Assembly: GCA_918219625.1 (NCBI GenBank)
Contig: CAKJXT010000091.1
Coordinates: 1-39,560, forward strand
Source of the DNA: Bacilli bacterium
GTDB taxonomy: Bacteria; Bacillota_I; Bacilli_A; RF39; UBA660
DNA length: 39,560 nt
Reading direction: 5' to 3'
Each line of letters begins with the position of its first letter. Position 1 is the first letter of the stretch. Of the stretch, positions 8,337 through 16,750 are shown piece by piece. Position numbers and translations under genes: made by a program. The notes beneath the pieces were generated by a model. It saw nothing but the letters and a program-made list of their open reading frames with translations, made no database searches and was not told where the DNA came from.

Positions 8337-9278
8337 ATGAAGAATAAGATATTCCGAACACTAGATGAACAAATTAGTATACTAAAATCAAAAAACCTAA
8401 CAGTAAAAGATGAAGAAGCAGCAAAACAAACACTATTAAAAGAAAACTACTTCTTTATAAGTGGATACAGACATTTATTAATGAAAAACTATAGAGACAA
8501 AAACTTTATAGATGGCTCAACATTCGATGAACTATATGCAATATTTAACTTTGATAGAAATATAAGAAATATATGTTTTAAATATATTTTAATAATAGAA
8601 AATAACATTAAGTCAATAATAAGTTATCAACTATCAAAAAAATATGGATTCCAAGAAAAGAACTACTTAAATCCATCAAACTATACAACAGAAGAACTTA
8701 AATCAAGACAAGTACATGATGTGCTAAATAAAATGAGAAAACAAATGGCATTTAATGGTAAAAAACATACCGCAACAATGCATTATATGACAAATTATGG
8801 ATATATTCCAATGTGGATTTTAGTAAAGGTTTTATCATTTGGATTAATGTCAGAATTTTATTGCATACTAAAAACAGAAGACAAACAAGAAATCGCAAAT
8901 CTATACAATATGTCATATGAAAATATGGAAAACTATTTATACCTATTGGCAAACTTTAGAAACCTTTGTGCGCACGAAGATATTTTATATGACCATAGAA
9001 CTCAAAGATCAATACCAGACAATATAATACATAAATCACTTAACATTGAACAACATGAAGGAGAATACATATATGGAAAAAACGATCTATTCGCACTTAT
9101 AATAATATTTAAATATATGTTAAATGAAACAGAATTTAGAGAAATGATAAGAGAAATGAGCTATGAAATAGACATACTAGATGGAAAAATAGACACAGTA
9201 CCAGTAGAAACAATACTAAATAGAATAGGCTTCCCAACAAATTGGAAAGAAATAATAACAATGGAGGTTAGATCATGA
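8337..9278 (+). CDS. Abi_2 (AbiD/AbiF-like) family protein with HEPN motif
   Basis: 313-aa protein of the Abi_2 family, first known from lactococcal abortive phage infection. The sequence shows the R-x4-H signature of HEPN ribonucleases at Arg208-His213 (FRNLCAHED), followed by a DHR triplet, as in related proteins. No membrane segment. ATG at 8337 is preferred to 8325 because GGTGAT (8327-8332) sits 4 nt before it and the -10 is at 8315-8320. Its TGA overlaps the htrA ATG (ATGA), so expression of the two is tightly linked. Members of this family cleave RNA, but the trigger and target here are unknown. No partner antitoxin is visible nearby. Confidence 0.85.
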   Translation: MKNKIFRTLDEQISILKSKNLTVKDEEAAKQTLLKENYFFISGYRHLLMKNYRDKNFIDGSTFDELYAIFNFDRNIRNICFKYILIIENNIKSIISYQLSKKYGFQEKNYLNPSNYTTEELKSRQVHDVLNKMRKQMAFNGKKHTATMHYMTNYGYIPMWILVKVLSFGLMSEFYCILKTEDKQEIANLYNMSYENMENYLYLLANFRNLCAHEDILYDHRTQRSIPDNIIHKSLNIEQHEGEYIYGKNDLFALIIIFKYMLNETEFREMIREMSYEIDILDGKIDTVPVETILNRIGFPTNWKEIITMEVRS

Positions 9279-10363
9279 AAAATAAAATAACATATTTAGC
9301 AACCATTATAATATGTATAGCATTAGGAGTAATGGGAACTATAGCAGTATATAAAAAAATACCACAAGAAACAACAATAAAAACAGAAAACAAAAACAAA
9401 AACAATGTAACAATAACAGAAACAAATACAATAAAAAGTGCAATAAATGAAATATACGATGCAGTCGTAGTAGTAGAAACATATAAAAATAATACACTAT
9501 ACTCAACAGGAACAGGGTTCATATATAAAGAAGACAACGAAAATGGGTACTTAATAACAAACCATCACGTAATAGAAGGCGGAACCAAATTTGTAATAAC
9601 TTTATCTGAAGGAGAAGAAACAGAAGCAACTCTACTAGGAAGTGATCAATACTCTGATATAGCTGTACTAAAAATCCCAAAAGACTCAGTAAAGAAAGTT
9701 GCAAAATTAGGCGAAAGTGCCAATATGGAAATCGGTGACACAGTATTCACAGTAGGATCACCAATGGGAAAAGAATATAGAGGTACAGTAACAAAAGGAA
9801 TACTATCAGGAAAAAATAGAACAGTAAAAGTATCCTCAGGAAACAGCTCACTAATACTAGAAGTATTACAAACAGATGCCGCAATTAACCCTGGAAATAG
9901 TGGTGGCCCACTAGTAAATATTAACGGAGAAGTAATAGGCGTAAACTCTATGAAGCTTGTGGAAGATAGAATTGAAGGTATGGGATTTGCTATTCCGATG
10001 GAAATAGTAACAACTCTAATAGACAAGCTGGAAAAAGGAGAAAAAATAGAAAGACCATTGATAGGAATAGAAATGGCAGATATAGAAAACGCTTTCTACT
10101 TATATAAACAAGGAATAATTATTCCAGAAGATGTAGATCAAGGAGTAGTAATAGTAAAAGTAGGAGATAACTATCCAGCAGGTAAAGCCGGATTAAAAAA
10201 AGGAGACATAATACTTTCGATAAATGATACACAAATAGAAGATAGTACTCACTTTAAATATCTCCTATACAAATATAACATTGGAGACGAAATAACAATA
10301 AAATACTATAGAGACAATAAAATCCAAGAAACAAAACTAAAATTAGACAAAAAAGCTGAATAA
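9275..10363 (+). CDS. htrA: HtrA/DegP-like serine protease with PDZ domain
   Basis: 362-aa membrane-anchored S1C protease of envelope quality control. One N-terminal membrane segment (about 6-25) is followed by a Lys/Asn/Thr-rich linker, a trypsin-like domain (about 53-250) and one PDZ domain (about 260-355). The triad is His98 in ITNHHVI, Asp128 in SDIAVL and Ser209 in NPGNSGGP. The single anchor plus single PDZ is the usual Firmicutes layout. The start overlaps the stop of the Abi_2 gene by 4 nt. A terminator follows, so the Abi_2-htrA pair forms a closed transcription unit, perhaps also reached from cwlD upstream. Confidence 0.93.
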   Translation: MKNKITYLATIIICIALGVMGTIAVYKKIPQETTIKTENKNKNNVTITETNTIKSAINEIYDAVVVVETYKNNTLYSTGTGFIYKEDNENGYLITNHHVIEGGTKFVITLSEGEETEATLLGSDQYSDIAVLKIPKDSVKKVAKLGESANMEIGDTVFTVGSPMGKEYRGTVTKGILSGKNRTVKVSSGNSSLILEVLQTDAAINPGNSGGPLVNINGEVIGVNSMKLVEDRIEGMGFAIPMEIVTTLIDKLEKGEKIERPLIGIEMADIENAFYLYKQGIIIPEDVDQGVVIVKVGDNYPAGKAGLKKGDIILSINDTQIEDSTHFKYLLYKYNIGDEITIKYYRDNKIQETKLKLDKKAE

Positions 10364-10370
10364 TTAAGGA

Positions 10371-10400
10371 AAAAATATACACACGTTGTATATTTTTTTT
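10371..10400 (+). terminator. Rho-independent terminator after htrA
   Basis: Perfect 10-bp stem AAAATATACA (10372-10381) and TGTATATTTT (10387-10396), 5-nt loop, T tail. The ribosome site of the next gene follows at 10401. Confidence 0.75.
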
Positions 10401-10410
10401 AGGTGGTAAA

Positions 10411-12006
10411 ATGTATATATCATATAAAGAAAAGAAAATAACAGAAGAACAAAGAAAAATACATAATAAAAAATATATAAAAACAGAACTAATAAAGGAA
10501 AAAGAATACTTTGATAACATGTTCAAAGAAGTAGATAATAATATAATACTTGATGAAAATCAAAGAAAAATAATACTAACAGATGAAAGATATACAATGG
10601 TAATAGCAGGAGCGGGATCAGGGAAAACAACAACCATATCTGCAAAAGTTAATTATTTAATTGAAAAACAAAATATAAAAGATGAAGAAATAATTGTAAT
10701 ATCATTCACAAATAAAGCTGTAGAAGAACTAAATAATAGAATAAACAATGATTTTAAACATAATGTAAAGGTTACAACATTTCACAAACTTGGGTATCAA
10801 ATAATAAAAAAAAATACAACTAATTATAAAAAAATAAATTCAAATGACGATCTATTAAAAAAATGCATACTTAAAGCAATAGAAAAACAAGAACAAAAAA
10901 GTAATAAAATTGTAAAATACATCAAAAAGTTAATAAAAATAGTAAAAAGTAAAATATATGATACACCAGAAACAAAGATAGATATAGAAGAACTTAATAT
11001 ATGTAAACAATATATATCATTATACAAATCAAAAAAACAAGACAAAGAAAAATATATACACCCAAAATATATAAAAGAAATATATAATGAATACGAATAT
11101 CAATTAGAAAAAAACAATATGATGGACTTTGACGATATAATAAACCAAGCAAATAATATAATAGAAATAAAAAAAAATCTAAAATACAAATATAAATATA
11201 TAATAATAGATGAATATCAAGATATATCAGAAAACAGATATAATTTAATTCAAGATATATCCAAAAGGACAAACGCAAAAATAATGGTAGTAGGAGACGA
11301 TTGGCAATGTATTTATAGTTTTGCATCGTCAAACATAAATCTATTTACAAACTTTAAAAACAATGTCGAATACTGTGAAATATTAAAAATAGAAAAAACA
11401 TATAGAAATAGCCAACAATTAATAGATATTGCAGGAGAATTTGTTCAAAAAAACAATAAACAAATAAAAAAACAACTAACTAGTAACAAACAACTTAATA
11501 ACCCTATAACACTAGCTATATACAAAGATAATAAAAAAGAAGAAATACAAAAAGCACTAATAGCTGCGTTAGATTATATAATAAAAAAATATGGAACAAA
11601 CAAAAACATACTTATATTAGGAAGATATCAATTAGATAAAAATAAAATATTAAATAATGAAATAATAGAAGATATCAACAATAAAATAATATATAAAAAA
11701 TATAAAGATACAAAAATAGAATACTTAACGGTTCATTCGTCAAAAGGACTTGGATATGATAATGTAATACTCATAAACGCAACAAATCAAAAAATGGGAT
11801 TCCCATCAAAAATTAAAACAAATAAACTGCTTAAACCTTTAATAATTGAAGACGATGGAATTAGATATGCAGAAGAAAGAAGACTATTCTATGTAGCTTT
11901 AACGAGGACAAAAAATGAAATAATAATTCTAACACCTAAAAATAATTACTCGGAATTTGTAAAAGAAATAAAAAATAAATGTAATAAAATCGAAATAAAA
12001 AAATAA
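10411..12006 (+). CDS. UvrD/Rep-superfamily helicase, helicase IV-like
   Basis: 531-aa SF1A DNA helicase. Walker A is AGAGSGKTT; motif II is DEYQD; motif III is VVGDDWQCIYSFASS; late motifs are VHSSKGLGYDNVI and EERRLFYVALTRT. The GDDWQ-IY-F and GFPSK segments resemble E. coli helicase IV (HelD), although that protein is longer with an extra N-terminal region. Here only about 65 residues precede Walker A. Expected role: ATP-driven 3'-5' unwinding in repair or recombination. AGGTGGT lies 3 nt before the ATG. The DUF368 gene follows after 19 nt with no terminator, so they may be cotranscribed. Confidence 0.88.
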   Translation: MYISYKEKKITEEQRKIHNKKYIKTELIKEKEYFDNMFKEVDNNIILDENQRKIILTDERYTMVIAGAGSGKTTTISAKVNYLIEKQNIKDEEIIVISFTNKAVEELNNRINNDFKHNVKVTTFHKLGYQIIKKNTTNYKKINSNDDLLKKCILKAIEKQEQKSNKIVKYIKKLIKIVKSKIYDTPETKIDIEELNICKQYISLYKSKKQDKEKYIHPKYIKEIYNEYEYQLEKNNMMDFDDIINQANNIIEIKKNLKYKYKYIIIDEYQDISENRYNLIQDISKRTNAKIMVVGDDWQCIYSFASSNINLFTNFKNNVEYCEILKIEKTYRNSQQLIDIAGEFVQKNNKQIKKQLTSNKQLNNPITLAIYKDNKKEEIQKALIAALDYIIKKYGTNKNILILGRYQLDKNKILNNEIIEDINNKIIYKKYKDTKIEYLTVHSSKGLGYDNVILINATNQKMGFPSKIKTNKLLKPLIIEDDGIRYAEERRLFYVALTRTKNEIIILTPKNNYSEFVKEIKNKCNKIEIKK

Positions 12007-12025
12007 AAAATAATTAGGTGAAAAA

Positions 12026-12844
12026 ATGAAATTAATATTAAAAGGTTTTTTAATAGGAATAGGAAAAATAATGCCCGGAGTATCTGGCGCAATGATCGCA
12101 ATGAGTTTAAATGAATATAATAAAATAATAGAAAGTATTGCTAATATAAAAAAAGATATATATAATAATACAAAGTATTTATCAAAAATCGGAATAGGAA
12201 TAATACTCGCAATAATACTCGCAAGCAAAATAATTGTAAACTGTCTTAATACTCGTTATTTTGCAACAATGTTACTTTTTATATTTATAATATTAAACGG
12301 AACGACGAACATCATAAAACAAACAAAATCAAATAAAAAAGATATTGTAATATCAATATTCATAATTATATTAGTAATATTACTAAAACAAATACTAAAA
12401 ATACAATTCATTAATACTAATACAAAAGGAGTATTTGAATTTATAAAAATAATAGGAATCGGAATAATAGATGCCTTATCAAGCATCGTACCAGGAATAA
12501 GCGGAACAGCACTTTTAATGTACTTTGGATATTATGAAAAAATTCTAAACACATTCGCAACAATCACAAATAAAAATATTATGACACAAAACATACTAAC
12601 AATCATACCATTCATAATTGGATTTATATTTGGAACAATAATCATATCAAAAATAATTAATAAAATAATAAAGAAATATCCCAATACACTAAATACAACA
12701 GTAGTAATGTTTATGATATATTCATTAATAATACTAACACAAAACACTATAAGAGAAATATCACAAATAAATGAAATCTTATTTGGAATTATGTTATTCA
12801 TCATAACATTGATTCTTTCTTTAAAAATAAGTAATAAAAAATAA
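12026..12844 (+). CDS. DUF368 family polyprenyl-phosphate transporter (PopT-like)
   Basis: 272-aa polytopic membrane protein, about eight hydrophobic segments. It has the DUF368 internal duplication: GKIMPGVSGAMIAMSLNEYNKII near residues 12-34 and SSIVPGISGTALLMYFGYYEKIL near residues 152-174, each a re-entrant PG-SG loop. DUF368 proteins (PopT) have been reported to recycle undecaprenyl phosphate across the membrane for cell-wall synthesis, alongside DedA-type UptA. The ribosome site AGGTG is 6 nt before the ATG. The gene sits between a helicase and a small unknown gene, so context adds little. Confidence 0.88.
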   Translation: MKLILKGFLIGIGKIMPGVSGAMIAMSLNEYNKIIESIANIKKDIYNNTKYLSKIGIGIILAIILASKIIVNCLNTRYFATMLLFIFIILNGTTNIIKQTKSNKKDIVISIFIIILVILLKQILKIQFINTNTKGVFEFIKIIGIGIIDALSSIVPGISGTALLMYFGYYEKILNTFATITNKNIMTQNILTIIPFIIGFIFGTIIISKIINKIIKKYPNTLNTTVVMFMIYSLIILTQNTIREISQINEILFGIMLFIITLILSLKISNKK

Positions 12845-12878
12845 AAATATATTATATATTTTAATGAGGTGAATACGC

Positions 12879-13220
12879 ATGAATAATAAATTACCCAAAA
12901 TTTTTGCAAACAAAATAGAAAAGAAAATAAATAATAATAAAGAAGTGTATGTATCTGAACACAATGAAGAAGAGCCTAAAAAAAATGAATCAAAAAGATC
13001 AACCTATAAAAATATAAACAAAACAATAACACAAAAAATAAATGAAATATTAAAATCAAACAATTATGTATATAAAATTCCTGTAAAAATTGAATTGGAT
13101 AATGAAGAAATAATAACAAACATTATAGGTAAGAATAATAAAAATATAATTACAATAGATAATGAACTGATAAAGATAGATGAAATAAAAAATATTGAAA
13201 TATATGAAAAAAACGAGTAA
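12879..13220 (+). CDS. Hypothetical protein, 113 aa
   Basis: A good ribosome site GAGGTGA lies 6 nt before the ATG. The N-terminal half is a Lys/Asn/Glu-rich, probably disordered segment. Residues about 60-110 alternate polar and Ile/Val residues (YKIPVKIELDNEE, IITNIIGKNNKNIITID, IDEIKNIEIYE), suggesting a small beta-barrel. No signal peptide. I do not recognise the family. It lies 34 nt after the DUF368 gene and ends in a terminator shared with the convergent coat-protein gene. Confidence 0.65.
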   Translation: MNNKLPKIFANKIEKKINNNKEVYVSEHNEEEPKKNESKRSTYKNINKTITQKINEILKSNNYVYKIPVKIELDNEEIITNIIGKNNKNIITIDNELIKIDEIKNIEIYEKNE

Positions 13221-13230
13221 CCCCGTTTTT
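13207..13230. terminator. Bidirectional terminator between the 113-aa gene and the coat-protein gene
   Basis: Stem AAAAACG (13208-13214) and CGTTTTT (13224-13230), with the upstream stop codon in the loop. T-rich on both strands. The stem is short and AT-rich. Confidence 0.6.
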
Positions 13231-13232
13231 AA

Positions 13233-13652
13233 TTATATGCAGTCAACATAAGTGTCTTGTAAACATCTTAAAGCACATACACAATTCAAGTTCATAGTAA
13301 AAAATGAATTTGTAGTTGTATATGGATAAGATTCATTAGTATCTGTATTTGGTGCTAAAACCCTAAAAGTAGCACAACAACCATCGATTTTTTCAATTCT
13401 AAAAACATTAGAAGTTACAGTCTCGTCAGGATTTTTACTTATTGGCATAGACCAAGCGACACCATTAGAACCACAAGTATATAACATAATAGGACGAGTA
13501 TTACAGTTTACACTGGAAGCACAGCAACCTAAAAATCCTCTATCACATGTATCAAGACAAGCATCACCGCACTCTGCATTTTGCTGTAAAATATTAATAA
13601 CAGTTAATATTTCAGCAATGCATTTGCAATCATCTGAATTGTTATTACACAT
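13233..13652 (-). CDS. CotY/CotZ-family spore coat/crust protein
   Basis: 139-aa cysteine-rich protein with 16 Cys. The arrangement matches the CotY/CotZ family that forms disulfide-linked layers at the surface of Bacillus spores: an N-terminal CKCIAEIL helix, a central TRPIMLYTCGSNG segment, IDGCCATFRVLAP, and the hallmark NLNCVCALRCL near the C-terminus. ATG at 13652 is chosen over the upstream in-frame GTG (13661), because that GTG is part of the Shine-Dalgarno region GGGGTGG. It stands alone on the minus strand, which is usual for late sporulation coat genes. No sigma-K or sigma-E promoter could be assigned with confidence. Confidence 0.85.
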   Translation of the reverse strand: MCNNNSDDCKCIAEILTVINILQQNAECGDACLDTCDRGFLGCCASSVNCNTRPIMLYTCGSNGVAWSMPISKNPDETVTSNVFRIEKIDGCCATFRVLAPNTDTNESYPYTTTNSFFTMNLNCVCALRCLQDTYVDCI

Positions 13653-13746
13653 ATAATCCACCCCTTCTTTATTCCTAATATAGCATATTCATAACAAAAA
13701 AAATTGTGTGAACTATAACCTATAATGAAAATATTCGAAAAAACTA

Positions 13747-13775
13747 TTGAAAAAATTGGTTTTTTTTGTTATCAT
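13747..13775 (+). promoter_or_regulatory. Promoter of the octapeptide-repeat protein gene
   Basis: -35 TTGAAA (13747-13752), 17-nt spacer, -10 TATCAT (13770-13775). AAAGGAGGAT lies at 13789-13798, directly before the ATG at 13802. Confidence 0.65.
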
Positions 13776-13801
13776 TAAAGAGAGAATAAAAGGAGGATAA
13801 C

Positions 13802-14764
13802 ATGGAAAAGGTAACAATAAGCAATTTACAAGGAGAAAGTGGACTAGTAAATGTCGTTAGGTACTTTTTAAATAATGGTTCTGAGTTTCTTATTTATTCA
13901 TTAAATGAAGTGGATGAATCTGGATATACAAGATTATATGTAACAAAGCTAAATGGAGTGGATGGCAATTATACTGCAGATACACTAAATGATACAGAAT
14001 GGGCAGATGTAAAAAATCTAGTTAAGGTAATAGTAAAAGCCAATAAAGAAAAATTGCCTATACCTGTTCAAGATATAAATCCAAGCAAATTAAAGAATAT
14101 TGTATTAAAAGATAAAAAAATATTTAAACTAAACACACCACTTGTTAATGATTTAGCGGCAAACCAACCAAACTTTAATGACGATGATTCAAATGGGGGA
14201 GAACAAAAAACTGCATTCGATATTCCAAGTGCACCAACATTTGATACACCAGCACAACCAACATTCGATATTCCAAGTGCACCAACATTCGATATTCCAA
14301 GTACACCAACATTTGATACACCAGCACAACCAACATTTGATACACCTGTACAACCAACATTCGATATTCCAAGTGCACCAACATTCGATATTCCAAGTAC
14401 ACCAACATTTGATACACCAGCACAACCAACATTTGATATTCCAAGTGCACCAACGTTCGATACACCTGTACAACCAACATTCGATATTCCAAGTGCACCA
14501 ACGTTCGATACACCTGTACAACCAACATTCGATATTCCAAGTACACCAACATTTGATACACCAGCACAACCAAGTGCGTCAAACTATAATAATTTTGACT
14601 TTGGTGCAACAAATACTTTTGATACTGGCTTTGGAACATCAAATGTAGGTCCAGAACAAGAAGAAAATGTACAAGAGTTAAAGGATGAAATAAAAAGATT
14701 GAATGATGAAATTTCAAAATATAAAGAAATTATTGAAAATGTAAAAAATATAGTAGAAAAATAA
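13802..14764 (+). CDS. Octapeptide-repeat protein with C-terminal coiled coil
   Basis: 320 aa in three parts. Residues 1-125 form a globular domain (FLIYSLNEVDESGYTRLYVTKL, then a WADVKNLVKVI helix), which loosely recalls DUF1292-type domains. Residues about 138-257 are 15 octapeptides of the types FDIPSAPT, FDIPSTPT, FDTPAQPT and FDTPVQPT. Residues about 285-320 are a heptad-patterned helix (VQELKDEIKRLNDEISKYKEI) expected to oligomerise. No signal peptide, so a cytoplasmic protein with a Pro-rich spacer is likely. I do not know the function. It has its own promoter and terminator. Near-identical repeat DNA means length probably varies between strains. Confidence 0.85.
   Translation: MEKVTISNLQGESGLVNVVRYFLNNGSEFLIYSLNEVDESGYTRLYVTKLNGVDGNYTADTLNDTEWADVKNLVKVIVKANKEKLPIPVQDINPSKLKNIVLKDKKIFKLNTPLVNDLAANQPNFNDDDSNGGEQKTAFDIPSAPTFDTPAQPTFDIPSAPTFDIPSTPTFDTPAQPTFDTPVQPTFDIPSAPTFDIPSTPTFDTPAQPTFDIPSAPTFDTPVQPTFDIPSAPTFDTPVQPTFDIPSTPTFDTPAQPSASNYNNFDFGATNTFDTGFGTSNVGPEQEENVQELKDEIKRLNDEISKYKEIIENVKNIVEK
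14213..14572 (+). repeat. In-frame tandem array, 15 units of 24 nt
   Basis: Fifteen consecutive 24-nt units coding octapeptides inside the gene at 13802. Units fall into a few DNA types (Ile-Pro-Ser-Ala, Ile-Pro-Ser-Thr, Thr-Pro-Ala-Gln, Thr-Pro-Val-Gln) that recur in blocks, with nearly identical codons. This points to recent copying by slippage or unequal exchange. The 24-nt period keeps frames open on both strands, which explains the long spurious reading frames here. Confidence 0.95.
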
Positions 14765-14785
14765 GCATTATGCTTATTTTTTTTA
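14758..14785 (+). terminator. Rho-independent terminator after the repeat-protein gene
   Basis: Stem AATAAGCA (14760-14767) and TGCTTATT (14771-14778), 3-nt loop, long T tail; it overlaps the stop codon. Confidence 0.85.
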
Positions 14786-14816
14786 TTTAAACATATAATA
14801 ATAAAGAAGGTGAAAT

Positions 14817-15719
14817 ATGAGAAATGAAATATCTTTTTATTATAATTTAAATGCCATAAAAATTCACCAACAACAAGACAAAATAATCTTCTACACAAGC
14901 GAAAAAAAGTATATGCTATGCAGAATAAGTGATGAAGATTATAGTACAATAGATTTATATAAATTATATAATTATTTGCTAACATACGGCATATACTGCC
15001 ATAAAATTATATTGAATATAAATAACGATATAATAACAATAATTAGAAATAATAAATATATTTTATTGGAAGTAAATATGCCGACAAAGAAAGTAGACAT
15101 AGAAGATATAAGATATCTTAGTAGCTTTAAAATTAATTTAAATAATTTCGAAAATCTAAAACGCGAAAACTGGAAAAAACTTTGGGAAAAGAAAGTGGAT
15201 TACATCGAATATGAAATATCTGAGCAAAAAAACAAATATAAAGACATAAATGAACACATTGATTTTTTAATAGGAGTTACCGAAACATGTATATCACTAT
15301 TAGACACCACAAATACAGCCAATACTTTTTATTCAATAAATCACAATAGAATAACAAGTAAAATGACAACAGATGATTTTTATAATCCTGTTGAATTTAT
15401 AATAGATATAAGAGTTAGGGATTATGGCGAATATATAAAAAATCTATCATATGTTGATGTTCAGATAAAAGAGATAGAATATATAATAAATAACGCAAAG
15501 CTAAATGAGAATGAAATTATCCTATTTCTTATAAGAATATTATTTCCCAGCTCATTTTTTGATGTATTTGAAAAGATATCAAAAAAATCAGAGAATATAA
15601 ATATAAATAATGAAATAAAAAAAATAATAGAGGAATATATTTTTGATAAAAAAAAAATATACTCTTACATTAAAAGTATATCAAAAATTCCAACAATCGA
15701 ATGGCTTACTTCGGAATGA
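14817..15719 (+). CDS. YutH-like spore coat protein (kinase-fold relative)
   Basis: 300-aa protein resembling the CotS/YutH/YsxE group, which has an aminoglycoside-phosphotransferase-like fold and occurs in spore coats. The most telling part is around residues 175-205: ITSKMTTDDFYNPVEFIIDI followed by RVRDYGEYIK, close to the 'P-EFVIDHRSRDIAEWIR' pattern of YutH. Usual kinase catalytic residues are not evident. AAGGTGA precedes the ATG. It converges on a NifU-like gene with no intervening base. As I recall, Bacillus yutH lies next to the NifU-like yutI, so the neighbourhood supports the call. The alternative is an unrelated hypothetical protein. Confidence 0.7.
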   Translation: MRNEISFYYNLNAIKIHQQQDKIIFYTSEKKYMLCRISDEDYSTIDLYKLYNYLLTYGIYCHKIILNINNDIITIIRNNKYILLEVNMPTKKVDIEDIRYLSSFKINLNNFENLKRENWKKLWEKKVDYIEYEISEQKNKYKDINEHIDFLIGVTETCISLLDTTNTANTFYSINHNRITSKMTTDDFYNPVEFIIDIRVRDYGEYIKNLSYVDVQIKEIEYIINNAKLNENEIILFLIRILFPSSFFDVFEKISKKSENININNEIKKIIEEYIFDKKKIYSYIKSISKIPTIEWLTSE

Positions 15720-15950
15720 TTAAATGATATTGATAACATCGACCACTTCAGGAATTTCATCTTTTATTACATTTTCAATACCATCTTTTAAGGTAATATC
15801 AAGCATTTCACAATTAGCGCATGCACCTTGTAATTTAACATAAACAATATTATCTTCATACTTAACGAACTCAATATTACCACCATCGCTTACCAAATAA
15901 GGTCTTAAATTATCAATAATTTCACAAATTTTTTTTTCAATTTCGCTCAC
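15720..15950 (-). CDS. NifU-like C-terminal domain protein (YutI type)
   Basis: 76-aa protein made only of the NifU C-terminal domain, a carrier for Fe-S cluster assembly. RPYLVSDGGNIEFV and VKLQGACANCEML with the CxxC pair are diagnostic. Start: GTG at 15950 (M-SEIEKK) has AGGTGA 5 nt upstream. The in-frame GTG at 15959 is inside that Shine-Dalgarno sequence and is rejected. The stop abuts the stop of the YutH-like gene on the other strand. It is divergent from the S1-domain gene, with mirrored promoters. Confidence 0.92.
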   Translation of the reverse strand: MSEIEKKICEIIDNLRPYLVSDGGNIEFVKYEDNIVYVKLQGACANCEMLDITLKDGIENVIKDEIPEVVDVINII

Positions 15951-15967
15951 AAAAATCACCTAAAGGT

Positions 15968-15996
15968 ATTATATCTTAGATATAAATATATGTAAA
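15968..15996 (-). promoter_or_regulatory. Promoter of the NifU-like gene
   Basis: On the minus strand: -35 TTTACA (15991-15996), 17-nt spacer, -10 TATAAT (15968-15973). Divergent from the promoter at 16011-16039. Confidence 0.75.
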
Positions 15997-16010
15997 GAAA
16001 AATACATCAA

Positions 16011-16039
16011 TTTACATATTTATCATTAAATGATATAAT
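16011..16039 (+). promoter_or_regulatory. Promoter of the S1-domain gene
   Basis: -35 TTTACA (16011-16016), 17-nt spacer, -10 TATAAT (16034-16039). Same -35 hexamer and spacing as the divergent NifU-like promoter; the two -35 boxes are 14 nt apart. Confidence 0.75.
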
Positions 16040-16056
16040 GAATAAAGAGGTGCATT

Positions 16057-16422
16057 ATGACAAAATATAAGAAAGGGAAAATAATAAAAGGGGTCGTCTC
16101 AGGAATAGAAGCCTATGGCGTTTTTGTTAAATTTGATGAAATGTATACAGGATTAATACATATATCAGAGATATCACATGGATTTGTTAAAAATATTACA
16201 GATTATATTAATATAGGTGATACCATATACACTGAAATATTAGAAGTTAATGAAGAAACAAATCATTTAAGACTAAGTATAAAAAATATTAATTATAAGC
16301 CCCAAAAAATAAAAAAGCAAAAAAGGATAATTGAGACTAAAAATGGATTTAAAACATTATCATATAAGCTACCAAAATGGATAGAAAGCAGTCTAATTAC
16401 AATCAAAAAAAATAAAATTTAA
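16057..16422 (+). CDS. S1 RNA-binding domain protein (YugI/general stress protein 13 type)
   Basis: 121 aa. An S1 domain fills residues about 5-75: GKIIKGVVSGIEAYGVFVKF, YTGLIHISEIS, GDTIYTEILEVNEE and LRLSIKNI. A basic, probably disordered tail follows (KPQKIKKQKRI). Family members (YugI, CvfD) bind ribosomes or RNA under stress; the exact role here is not known. AGAGGTG precedes the ATG. No terminator is visible before the tRNA promoter. Confidence 0.88.
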   Translation: MTKYKKGKIIKGVVSGIEAYGVFVKFDEMYTGLIHISEISHGFVKNITDYINIGDTIYTEILEVNEETNHLRLSIKNINYKPQKIKKQKRIIETKNGFKTLSYKLPKWIESSLITIKKNKI

Positions 16423-16430
16423 AAAAAATG

Positions 16431-16459
16431 TTGACAAACACTTTTTCAGATGGTATAGT
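16431..16459 (+). promoter_or_regulatory. Strong promoter of the tRNA array
   Basis: -35 TTGACA (16431-16436), 17-nt spacer, -10 TATAGT (16454-16459). It lies 20 nt upstream of the first tRNA and is the only promoter seen for all twelve. Confidence 0.9.
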
Positions 16460-16479
16460 TATAACTGTCTGAGATTAAT

Positions 16480-16556
16480 GGGCGATTAGCTCAGTTGGTT
16501 AGAGCACCTGCCTTACAAGCAGGGGGTCATAGGTTCGAGTCCTATATCGCCCACCA
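16480..16556 (+). tRNA. tRNA-Val (TAC)
   Basis: Full cloverleaf: acceptor GGGCGAT/ATCGCCC, anticodon loop CTTACAA, GGTTCGAGTCC T arm, encoded CCA. Confidence 0.97.
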
Positions 16557-16563
16557 TTTTTTT

Positions 16564-16639
<76 letters not shown>

Positions 16640-16647
16640 CTTTGTTT

Positions 16648-16731
16648 GGAGGGATAGCGAAGTGGCCAAACGCGGCAGACTGTAAATCTGTTCCTTCGGG
16701 TTCGATGGTTCAAATCCATCTCCCTCCACCA
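16648..16731 (+). tRNA. tRNA-Tyr (GTA)
   Basis: Acceptor starts GGAGGGA and closes TCCCTCC; anticodon loop CTGTAAA. A long variable arm (TTCCTTCGGG region) as usual for bacterial tRNA-Tyr. Encoded CCA. Confidence 0.97.
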
Positions 16732-16750
16732 TTTTTAATTAGTGGTATAT

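Noticed and set aside
13653..13740. Sigma-K or sigma-E promoter upstream of the CotY/Z gene.
   Set aside because: Only loose matches on the minus strand; no pair with convincing sequence and spacing.
14213..14572. CRISPR array.
   Set aside because: The 24-nt units are contiguous, have no spacers and code an in-frame octapeptide.
14175..14717. Long reading frames on the plus strand (other frame) and both minus frames across the octapeptide array.
   Set aside because: The 24-nt period keeps every frame free of stops. They are shadows of the repeat gene at 13802-14764, without ribosome sites of their own.
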